64,000 bases of DNA, taken from contig NC_081415.1 of assembly GCF_030272615.1 (NCBI RefSeq), positions 375,119,392 through 375,183,391 of the forward strand, given 5' to 3'. Source of the stretch: Cryptomeria japonica. Lineage: Eukaryota > Streptophyta > Pinopsida > Cupressales > Cupressaceae. Positions 22,901 through 30,900 of this stretch are shown piece after piece. The position numbers and the translations under genes are program-made. How positions within the stretch are numbered: position 1 is the first letter of the stretch; every line of letters begins with the position of its first letter. The notes under the pieces are model-generated. The model did not search any database, had not been told where the DNA came from, and saw only the letters and a program-made list of their open reading frames with translations.

Positions 22901-24469
22901 AACACCATCATTAACTGTGTTCTTGTTCTTGTTCCAAAACTTTGGTTTGTCTTTTCCCTTAAAGTCTTCTTTGTTTTCTTTGAATAGTTTGATAACTCCT
23001 TGTTCAATTAAGACTCTTTCTGTTGCTAGGCCCTTTTCAATGACATCCTTGAATGTAGACAAACAAGCTTTTCTGAGATCATAACCAATAGCCTTGTTAA
23101 CATTTTGTGTGAACATTTCCACCATTTGTTTTTGCGGGATTTCACAAGAGCATCTGCTAGCTAAGTTCCTCCATCTTTGCAAAAATGACGCAAAAGATTC
23201 TCCTTCTTTTTGTTTCGTATTGCACAAGGTAGTAACTGAGACATCTGTTTCAATGTTGTAAGAGAAATGTTGAATGAATGCCTCTGCCAAGTCACCCCAT
23301 GACTTAATACCAGGAGGTAATTGAGAAAACCATTCCATCGCTTGATCTCCTAAGCTCTGTGGGAACAACCTCATTAAGTATGTTTCTTCTGCCGCTACCT
23401 CAATGCAAGCTGTGAAGAATTGTCTTATGTGTGCCTTGGGATCTCCTCTCCCTCTATATTTGTCAAATTTCGGTGTTGCAAAGTGCGGAGGAAACGGAGG
23501 CATGGGAATGCTCTTATCAAAGGGATAAGGGCATATATCTCTCATAGTATATGTGGGTTTTGATGTGCCCATGTCTTCCACTTTCTTTTGTAGATCTCTA
23601 ATTTGTTGCTCCAAATTATTTTTGGGAGGAGATGGATTTCTTGTAGCATATCCCATGTTTGAAACACCCATTTGAGGAGGAGCTTGTTGCATGTATGGAT
23701 GATACTGATCGTAGACATGTCCATATGGAGGTCTATATTGTTGCGACATGTATGGAGCACTTGGCATAATTTCTTGTTGAGGAACCCCATATCTGTTTTG
23801 TGTGTATAAACCATATTCAATGGGCCTTTCATTTTCCATTGTGTTGCCCCCAATTTTGGCATGAGGTCTTCTTGTGTCAAAATTTTGAGGAAGTCCTTGA
23901 GTATCCATTTGTCTTGGTTGACCTATATCTTGAGCATGTGTTTGAACATAAGGCCTCCATGATGGTCTTTGAGTGTAAGTATCGTGCATTTGAGCTTGTG
24001 TATGTGGGATTGCTGGTTTCTGAAGCAAAACTGATGGTGACTCCGGCATCATATTATTTGGTCCTCCACTATTTGGTTGAGTTTGTTGTGAAGGTCTACT
24101 TTCCATAAGTTGAGATAAGTCAAAATCATGTGGTATCTTAGCTCCACTTTGTGCCATCATGTTTAGAAAGTATTGACGATCCCTCCTCATTATCTCTTCA
24201 ACCAATCTATTGAATTGAGGATCCATTATAGATTCTTGTATGTCTGCTGATAGTATTGAAGAATTGTCCACATTATCATTGTGTGTAGCGTTGTGTATAG
24301 CGTTTGCGCTTTCCATATTTGGATTGTGTCTATAAACATTCATGTCTGGTAATGTAGTGTGCTCAGGATTGTAGAAGACATCATTGTCATACTCATAAGA
24401 ACTCATGTTTACGGGTCCTTGAGCTTCTTTAGCTTTTCTCCTAGATTTTTGAAGACGGGTTTCAACCAT
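16991..24469 (-). CDS. gag-pol: Element B gag-pol polyprotein, 2492 codons, unbroken
   Basis: One open frame encodes all replication functions. In order, with approximate residues: a Gln/Pro-rich N-terminus; the retrotransposon gag domain at 330-440 (LFPQSLGDQAMEWFSQLPPG); a Cys/His motif at 598-613 (CEFHKSKGHKTSNCH); aspartic protease at 836-847 with the core LIDGGAGLN (Gly-Gly instead of the usual Ser/Thr-Gly); a G-patch-like block at 1077-1115 (FGYDGKSPLGL, then KGLGF); reverse transcriptase at 1480-1650 with YVDD near 1616; RNase H at 1740-1873; a second, archaeal-like RNase H at 1912-2033 (YFDGSYTQHGAGAG, NNIAEYEAL, GDSQLVI); integrase with an HHCC finger at 2140-2182 and a DDE core at 2206-2320 (DLIG, TDNG, NGQAEASNK). 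The two RNase H domains mark the Tat lineage. I took the first ATG; the frame has no internal stop. Cleavage and any gag/pol ratio control are not evident. Confidence 0.95.
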   Translation of the reverse strand: MVETRLQKSRRKAKEAQGPVNMSSYEYDNDVFYNPEHTTLPDMNVYRHNPNMESANAIHNATHNDNVDNSSILSADIQESIMDPQFNRLVEEIMRRDRQYFLNMMAQSGAKIPHDFDLSQLMESRPSQQTQPNSGGPNNMMPESPSVLLQKPAIPHTQAQMHDTYTQRPSWRPYVQTHAQDIGQPRQMDTQGLPQNFDTRRPHAKIGGNTMENERPIEYGLYTQNRYGVPQQEIMPSAPYMSQQYRPPYGHVYDQYHPYMQQAPPQMGVSNMGYATRNPSPPKNNLEQQIRDLQKKVEDMGTSKPTYTMRDICPYPFDKSIPMPPFPPHFATPKFDKYRGRGDPKAHIRQFFTACIEVAAEETYLMRLFPQSLGDQAMEWFSQLPPGIKSWGDLAEAFIQHFSYNIETDVSVTTLCNTKQKEGESFASFLQRWRNLASRCSCEIPQKQMVEMFTQNVNKAIGYDLRKACLSTFKDVIEKGLATERVLIEQGVIKLFKENKEDFKGKDKPKFWNKNKNTVNDGVVDANTVRPKFIFSGSNSTNNQVNNQTASKPRRKYTPLGEPLESVFKKLVANKVITVPDFPPYEPKVKPNWWNDDEYCEFHKSKGHKTSNCHRLKNIVQDLIDRGDIEIEGHSSNQEHEVFKEPFPKHDKGKGKVTDDQANYTRTSYNYDSTINHISMDNHISTITIKNKNPENPPQRPKIVLKGVGSSSEATSECHVTTRRGKITLPGTSSKNTNLPSTKPEYDLVEQLGKTPALISILELLRISPAHKAVLDKTLRDTAVPTDLNVDQFQAMVGYLSVPHSLTFTEADDASISQPHNAPLHIEAFIHKHRIKRVLIDGGAGLNICTLSTIRQLGYSDKAVNATNQITIKAYDDEERSSKGTVILPLRIGPVTKDVICQVLDLDLTYNILLGRPWIHEMRAVPSTYHQCIKFPHNGVEVTVNGDPNPFIYCNNLRSHTEIIIPSNREATPSSAYIDPESLKPSTSKQGELRAKFQDKGMGEYTLNQTMFLRQVMNSPKEYGRPHPNKQISIMLLKWDPTVFQKWGELEEESLYKMLYKDAGDDTHDQIIIPCENYGKGFKILQRFGYDGKSPLGLRKEGVMEPLQPELTTRRERSKGLGFLNPKIQHKRTKQIWQVKVAEVQQEDNYSTDSNEWEWGSDKSSSDYELNETFREPDEPTKEEEFYKKFRVGQEPTHKDPAQASFQGPRSGSHRMRTPVPEGATSDDNLDSLTIDTDEESAIDDLDDYLDIPEYNHIFTISLADSKNTKDLPLVHPQLIDWDQDGPPQIDTFQNDEAIVDYLGIRDDLPLGDHKAGYAIELNNMAYFGEGVGPSSRKNVKIKTKQGSYGENHTVALSDSKKVKRKDVSEGENLSEAPEDGRLDILPASYEEKSSMLVEETIKTNIGTAEVPHNIFLAQSLTEAEKARFISFFKARQVNFAWSYADMPGLDPDLVMHHLTVKPGAKPVKQKLRKMHPQVALLVKAELEKLLDVGFIRPIDYPEWISNLVPVSKPDRSIRICTDFRDINKACPKDDFPLPNIDLIVDLTAGHEMLSLMDGFSGYNQIRIAPEDQHKTSFTCPWGTFCWNVMPFGLKNAGATYQRAMTTIFHDLMHVKVEDYVDDLLVKSIDRNTHLDILSVAFDRLEKYKVRLNPKKCVFGVTSGKLLGFIVSKRGIEADPAKVKAILDMPPPKNISQLRSLQGRLQSIRRFIAQLADKCNPFQHLLHKNIKFKWDENCQQAFQALKDYLLNPPVLMPPIPNQPLLLYISATPTALGALLAQQIPDGKEKAVYYISRTLVGYELNYTPIERACLAVVFASQKLRHYMLTHKTKLIARIDPLKYLLNKATLTGRLAKWVMILSEFDIEYVDRKAIKGQAIADQLADAPMIDDVPLQSEFPDESILTISPAKPWQLYFDGSYTQHGAGAGILFITPQGDSIPKSYRLSFPCTNNIAEYEALTTGLRIAVQWKIQELRVFGDSQLVIRQATDDYQTKDEKLMPYKQLVDDLKQHFAKIEFEQIPREQNRAADAMATIASLIDLPQNETCYEFLVDNLLIPSYEITLTEMICVVGPESQLYGSIFTYLRDNILPPDLSNNQRRTFIRQSSRYVILADILYRRGLDGTLLRCLESDEAQIALREVHEGICGPHTSGPTLAKKLIRTGYYWPTMEKDAYQFVKRCKQCQIHGDLIHAPAQELQPLASPWPFCQWGLDLIGKIHPPSSNGHKFIITATEYFTKWIEAVPLTQVTGKQIATFILNYIICRYGIPTSIITDNGRPFKNQDVHELCERFHISHRFSTPYYPQGNGQAEASNKTILKILKKTVDDAGRNWHVQLNPALWAYRTSVRTPTGATPYSLVYGAEAILPIEVELPSLRVSLRNIINDEDYRVSRLQELELLEERRHTAFNHLKAYQQRMSRSYNHKVKPRTFEVGDLVLRENPKNQQDREKKGKFEPNWLGPYIITAAYGSGAYQLSTTEGESLEDPINSMHLRRFYT

Positions 24470-24957
24470 GAACTAGGTGTTAGACCAATATGTGAGAGAC
24501 TTAGACGAAAATGACAAGGGTATGTAAGACCAAGAGTTGTATGGAGTGTAAATGAATCTGAAGTTTACTTGCAATGTCCAAAGTGTAAGACCAAGTATGT
24601 ATGTTGTAGAGTAGGTGTGACTTCCAAAGAGAGGATAGTTTCTCTTGATGAGGTAAGCTGACCTTGACTCTAAGTAAGACCAAATGAGACCCAAAGGTAA
24701 GAAACCTTGATGAGGGATCACTTAGCAAAGTGTTGTAGTATGTAGTGTGTTGACAAAGTATAGTGAGGACAAGCAAGTGACTTTTGACTCAAGTTTAGAC
24801 AAGTATGACTGTAAAATGAGGTATGAAGCAATGATGGACTGTGTAAGACCTTAGAACAGGCTGAATGCTAGATGAACCTGAAGAGATAACCTAGGAAGCT
24901 CAAGTGTGCCGAAACTGATTTCTTTGTTTGCTTGACTGTTAAACTTTTTTCAAATCC

Positions 24958-25245
24958 TGACACAGACGCCTCTGTATACTTCACAGACGCGATTTTAAGA
25001 CACAGACGCTATTCTGTTTGACACAAACGTGATTCCGAGATTTCCTGTTGATGTTTGCTAAGACTGACAGATTTTTGCAATTGTGTACACAGACGCACCT
25101 GTATACTTCACAGACGCTATTTCCAGACACAGACGTGTCTCTGTTCGACACAGACGCCGATAAAAACACAGACGCTATTCTGTACTTCACAGACGCGTTT
25201 GTCATACACAGACGCGGTTTTAACAGACACAGACGCGTTTCTGTA
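24958..25245 (-). repeat. Element B leader word array, gag-proximal
   Basis: About twelve CACAGACGC or near copies, such as CACAAACGT and CACAGACGT, are spaced 15-30 bases apart. In the sense of the gag-pol transcript they read GCGTCTGTG. Confidence 0.9.
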
Positions 25246-26454
25246 ACCTTAGTGCAATCTTTCCTATCTGCGAATTTGTTTTGCTGTGACCAAATCTGAT
25301 TTTTCGACTGTTTTTCGTGACAAGAGGACACAGTGTTGATGACCCAATGTTTGCAGACTGTTTAGACTCCAAAAAGTGTGTTGTTTGATGTAAAAAGTTT
25401 TTGCATACACTTGAAGACACAAAAGACACAATGTTTTGCTGTTTTGTCTTGATTGTTTGAATGTTTATCATAAGTCAAGCACAATTCTTATGGCTGGCCA
25501 GGACAATAATTGTTGATCCCACATGGGGTTTTACCCCCGAGGCTACGCTATTCAGAGCGGATACTTAGATGCTTGACCTCACTGGCTCCACCCTCGGCAC
25601 TCACTTCTCGGGTCAGCCAAGCATCAGTCCCCATGAAAACTCCCCATGGCGAACTTTGTATCTCTACTAAGAACCGTATGTGTGTGGGCCGCTACCAGAG
25701 GTCCGACCTCCTGCCTCAACAACTAGAAGGATTTGGGCATCTAAAACAATGAGGTGCTAGTAAGGGCATCCGCTCGTGTGGCCATACATGCGGCACTTTC
25801 AGCTCTGTAAATACAGAAGGCTCCCAGCCGGTAGGGGTTACGCCCTACAAATGATCAAATAACTTTGATCAAACGGGTTTATGGGGAGACATAGTGTCGG
25901 TATGAACTAATCAGCACACGTTATTCATAGTTTTCACCATGAATACATTTGATTATAGTGGTTTGGATGAGGTGGGTTTTCCTCGCTACCACTTGGGTCG
26001 TTCTCTTCTCACTAGTAGTCCTAATGACCACACGGGAAGACAGGCCCTCTAAAGAATAAACAAAAAGAGCCTATTGCTCAAGACACAAAAGACAATAGTT
26101 CAATTTTAGTGCACCAATTGAAGTGTTTGCTAAGCTATGAAACAAGGCACACAATAAAAATGACAAAACCCTAGCCAAGGCCCTGCAACAAAATTGTTAG
26201 TAGTTTGGGTTGTTTCAAATGATAACCCCTTCCTGCAAACACACAAGTTAGGTAAATTTTAAGAAAAACCCAAAAAGACTTTGTGAAAAGGGGCCTTCAA
26301 CAAAAACGTATTTGCCTCCAAAGTAAGCTGCACAAACCAGGTTAGCTAGATCTGCAAAGGTTAGCCAAAAATAAACCAGATCTGAAAACCCTAAGTACAA
26401 AATCCGAAAAGCCGAATCGAAAAACTTGAAAAAAATTTGCAAAAACAGAATGCA

Positions 26455-26735
26455 CAGACGCTGTTATACCAGACACAGACGCGTCTGTCCGACACAGACG
26501 CGGTTCTGTGATTTGCAGACGTGATTTCAGAACACAGACGCCTCTATATTCTTCAGACGCGATCAGAGGGTTCACAGACGCGATTCGGGATCACAGACGC
26601 GATTCGGGATCACAGACGCGACTTTCGGAAACCTGCAAAAATAGAAAATGACAGAAACACAGACGCGATAAAAGATGTCACAGACGCCTCTGAAATACAA
26701 AAACGCGATCCGAACACTCGCAGACGCGAAAAAAA
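26455..26735 (-). repeat. Element B leader word array, LTR-proximal
   Basis: About thirteen CACAGACGCG copies are present, including an exact short duplication of TTCGGGATCACAGACGCGA. They are the same word as in the other leader array and in the antisense intron. Confidence 0.9.
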
Positions 26736-26818
26736 CCTAAAATGTCGTCGAAATCGTCCGATCTGCAACTTCAAAAATGCAAAATCTGCAACAAAATGTT
26801 AAATGCAAAGGGACAAGA

Positions 26819-26836
26819 GTCCCACCGGGCGTGCCA
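26819..26836 (-). other. Element B putative primer-binding site
   Basis: Three bases inside the 5' LTR the minus strand reads TGGCACGCCCGGTGGGAC, with the TGG expected opposite a tRNA CCA end. It is not initiator tRNA-Met; I cannot name the primer tRNA with confidence (an arginine-type acceptor is one possibility). Confidence 0.65.
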
Positions 26837-26839
26837 AAA

Positions 26840-27619
26840 TGTATATGGTGAAAATGGATAGCAATAAACAACAATATTGAAAGACTAAAATGGATTCAAC
26901 CACCAAACCCTAGCCTAACAATGAACAAAGATCCACCATAACATATGAAGATAACCTAAGACAATGCAAAATAACTCAATAAATCACAAAGATTATACCA
27001 TCACATGTCCATTAGGGTTTTTGATCTCCATTCTTCCTATCTCCATTGATCTTGTTTGATATGCTTGCTCTCAGATTTTTGTATGCACAAGAGCTCAACA
27101 AAGAACGGAATGTGGTTGCAAGTAGGATCGTAGTGTAGCCAAGTCCTCCAAAATTAGTCATTAGGGGTCTTTGGTAATGAAGAAAGCATCTCCTTAAATA
27201 GAAGACACAATAGAAAATGGAGGGTTAAGATTGAGAGGTGTAAAAAGAGAGGTCGGCTAGGATTAGAGGGTAGGTATAAGAAATACCAAAATAATGAAAG
27301 GGGTAGGTAGTGTAGGAAATAAGAGATGAATGACATGTGTCATGTGTAGAAAAGGTTAATGAATTAATTAAATAAATAAAGATTTATTTAATTAATAGAA
27401 GAAGTAGGGCAATTAAATAAATAAAATATTTATTTAATTTAGGAAAGGGATAATTTAAATAAATAAATGTATTTATTTAAATGAGAAATAAGGCTAGAAG
27501 AGGATAAATGAATTAATTAAATAAATAAAGATTTATTTAATTAATAGAAGAATTAAGCTAAAGTAATTAAATAAATAAAATATTTATTTAATTAGACTGG
27601 ACAATTTTGGGTGTCTACA
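26840..27619 (-). repeat. Element B 5' LTR (780 bp)
   Basis: It is identical by eye to 11325-12104 over the full 780 bases. GATAC follows at 27620-27624. As 5' LTR it should hold the gag-pol promoter, but I could not assign the promoter position reliably. Confidence 0.96.
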
Positions 27620-27949
27620 GATACCAATCAATGTGGATATGCACAGGGATTACCAAGCCATGGTGGGATACGATGAACTGATATTCAGATGAGCAAGGAC
27701 AGTGACTACGCCAAGTATGTCCTGGATAATGTTGTTTTGATAAAGTGTTGGGCGATGGCTAGTGGTTTTTGACTTCGGATACAAAAAATACATGAGCAAA
27801 GATAGATAGAGGAGTTGTTCTCTTACAAGTAGTGTCTATTGCCAGGTTTTCACCATTTGTTTTTATTGCACCTTTTTGTTGTTCTGATTTTTTTGTTATT
27901 TTTTTTATTTTTTGATTTTTTTTTCACTTTTTCCATGCATTAGACCACT

Positions 27950-30900
27950 CAAGTATAGTATTTCTTCAGATAGATGTTGTTGGTTGGTTTGTCGAGCACA
28001 TCTCCTTCTGAAGTTGTTAGCTGATAGGCACCTGTTCTATAGGCTGAGATGATGGCATAGGGACCCAACTAGTTAGGTTCAAACTTCCCCTTCTTTTCTC
28101 AATCTTGTTGATTTTTGGGTTTTTCTTTGAGTACGAGATCACCGACTTTAAAATTCCTAGGGATGACTTTGTGGTTGTAGCTTTTGCACATGCGTTGCTG
28201 GTATGCTTTGAGGTGATTATAGGCATGTTGTTGTTTTACATCTAGAAGTTCTAGTTCTTGCAATCTATTTACTCGATACTCTTCATCTGGAATGAGACCT
28301 TTCAAAGATACTCTGAGTGATGGAATTTCTAACTCAAGAGGTAAAATTTCTTTTGATCCATACACCAATGAATATGGTGTAGCTCCTGTAGGTGTCCTGA
28401 TGCTAGTTCTGTATGCCCAAAGTGTCGGATCGAGTTGCACATGCCAATCCTTTCCTGCATCATTTTTAGTTTTCTTAAGGATTTTCAATATTGTTTTATT
28501 TGATGCCTCTGCTTGACCATTCCCCTGTGGGTAGTAAGGTGTAGAGAAATGATGTTGGATTTTGAATCATTCACATAGTTCTCGAACATCCTGGTTTTTG
28601 AAGGGACGTTCGTTATCTATGATGATGGAACTGGGAATGTCGTATATGTAGATCATATAATTAAGAATAAAATAGGCAATTTGTTTTCCAACTACTGTGG
28701 TCATTGGGACTGCTTCAATCCATTTTGTAAAATATTATGTGCAGTGATAATGAACTTGTGTCCATTTGAAGATGAAGGGTGTATTTTGCCTACTAAGTCA
28801 AGTCCCCACTGACAGAAAGGCCAAGATGTTATAAATGGCTGCAATTCCTATGCTGGTGCATGTATAATATTGCCATGGATTTGGCACTTAGGACATTTCT
28901 TTGCAAATTGATAAGAGTCTTTCTCCATTGTCGGCAAGCAATATCCCATTCTTAGAATTTTTTTAGCAAGAGTAGTACCACTTGAATTTTTACCATAGAT
29001 GCCTTCGTGAAGCTCATGTAAAGAAGAGTCAGATTCATTACGATCAAGGCAACAAACAAGAGTACCATCTAGACCTCGATGGTAAAGAGTATCAGCAGTT
29101 AGGGTATAACAGACGGCTTGCCGAATAAAGTTGCATTTTTTGTTCCGAGATAGGTCAATCAGTAGGGCATTGGTTTTAAGATACTCATAGATTGTTCTAT
29201 ATAAAGGAGAGTTTGAATCAGTTAAGGCATAGATAACATGGGATGGGGAATTGTCATAGTTTGGGGAAAATAATTACTCTACCAAAAACTCATAACGACT
29301 CTGTTGCTCTGGAATTTGTAGCAGTGAAGCGATAGTAGCCATTGCATTGGCTACTTTGATGTCCAACCTTGGTATTTGCTCAAAGATGATGTGTACAAAA
29401 TACTATTTGAAGTCATCCACCATTCTTTTGTATGGCAGTAGCTTGTCATCTTTTGTCTGATAGTCATTGTTGATCTGATTTATGACTAGTTGGGAATCTC
29501 CATAGACTTTTAGTTCTGTGATTCTCCATTCCAAGGGTCATTTTGATTCCTATGACTAGTGCCTCATACTCAGCAATGTTATTTGTGCATAGAAACATGA
29601 GTCTATATGATCTTGGTATGGTGTGTCCTTCAGGAGTGATGAACAAGATGTCGGCACCTGAGCCATGTTGAGTGTAGGAACCATCAAAGTACAAGGTCCA
29701 TTCCTTGGTGGTAATAGTAAGGATATCCCTGTCTAGAAATTTGACCTCCATTGGTTGCTTATCTGGTAGTGGTGTATCAACTAATTGATCTGCAATTACT
29801 TGTCCCTTGATAGCTCGACGCTCTATGTAGTGGATATCAAATTCATTGAGAATCGTGACCCATTTAGCTAGTCTGCCTATGAGAGTTGCTTTGCTGAGTA
29901 AATACTTGAGAGGATCAATTTTCGCTACTAGTTTGATTGTGTGAGCCAACATGTAATGTCAGAACTTTTGAGAAGCGAATACCATAGCTAAACAGGCCTT
30001 CTCAATGAATGTGTAATTGAGCTCATATCCATTTAATGTTTTATTGATGTAATAGATAGCCTATTTTTTGCCTTCTTGATCTTCTTGTGCTAATAGTGCC
30101 CCCAATGATATGTCCATTGTTGATACGTAGAGAATAAGTGGCTTTCCTGTTATTGGTGGTACCAGAACTGGTGGGTTCATTAGATATTGCTTGATTTGAT
30201 AGAACGATTCTACATATTTGTCTTCCCATCTAAATGGTACATTCTTATGTAGAAAATGATTGAATGGTAGACTTTTATCTGCTAGTTGGGCGATGAATTG
30301 CCTGATTGACTAGAGTCATCCTTATAGAGATCTGAGTTGGCTAATGTTCTTGGGAGGTGGCATCTCCATGATGGCCTGTACCTTCGCTCGATCTACCTCA
30401 ATGCCTTTTGCCAATACGATGTAGCCTAATAATTTGCCTGATGTTACCCCGAAGACACACTTCTTAGGGTTGAGCCTAACATGGAATTTTTCCAATCTTT
30501 CAAATATTTTCTCTAATATGCCTAGATTTTTTGTGCGGGTAAATGACTTAGCCAGTAAATCATCCACATAGTCTTCCATGAAGGTATGCATCATATCATG
30601 AAAGATTGTCGTTATTGCTCTTTGATAAGTTGCCCCAACATTCTTTAAGCCAAAAGGCATGACATTCCAATAATACGTTCCCCAAGGATAGGTGAATGTT
30701 GTTTTATCTTGATCCTCTGGAGCTATCTAGATTTTATTATAGCCAAAAAAACCGTCCATTAATGATAGCATTGCATGGCCTCCTATGAGGTCTACAATTA
30801 TGTCGATGCTAGGCAAAGGAAAGTCATCCTTTGGACAAGCTTTGTTAACATCCCTAAAATCTATGCATATCCTGATGCTTCCATCTGGTTTTGAAACTGG

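Larger units (their letters stand above)
24470..26839 (-). promoter_or_regulatory. Element B gag-pol 5' leader with two word arrays around a structured block
   Basis: The leader is 2.4 kb and noncoding. Two arrays of CACAGACGC (sense strand GCGTCTGTG) lie at 24958-25245 (about 12 copies) and 26455-26735 (about 13 copies). Between them, at about 25490-26100, is a GC-richer block full of short inverted repeats, such as GTAGGG...CCCTAC at 25831-25848 and GGGGTTTTACCCC near 25534. Element A has the same array-block-array layout with another word. A role in packaging, splicing or translation is possible but unproven. Confidence 0.7.
11325..27619 (-). mobile_element. Element B: intact-looking 16.3-kb Tat-lineage Ty3/gypsy element with an antisense PMD gene
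   Basis: B is flanked by the 5-bp duplication GATAC (11320-11324 and 27620-27624) and has two 780-bp LTRs that look identical base for base. The minus strand carries, in order, 5' LTR, primer-binding site, 2.4-kb leader, a single unbroken gag-pol ORF, spacer, polypurine tract and 3' LTR. The plus strand carries a spliced PMD gene starting 350 bases inside the 3' LTR, tail-to-tail with gag-pol. Identical LTRs and open frames mean a recent insertion; it may be autonomous. It disrupts element A between A's antisense gene and A's integrase. Confidence 0.95.

Noticed and set aside
24473-24776. Minus-strand frames upstream of B's gag as an extra leader gene
   Set aside because: They have no recognisable domain and no counterpart in element A, and their composition fits noncoding sequence.
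25500-26040. GC-richer, structured stretch considered as an rRNA, organelle or tRNA-derived insertion
   Set aside because: I could not identify rRNA or tRNA landmarks, and its position between two leader arrays is matched in element A, so it is better read as part of the leader.
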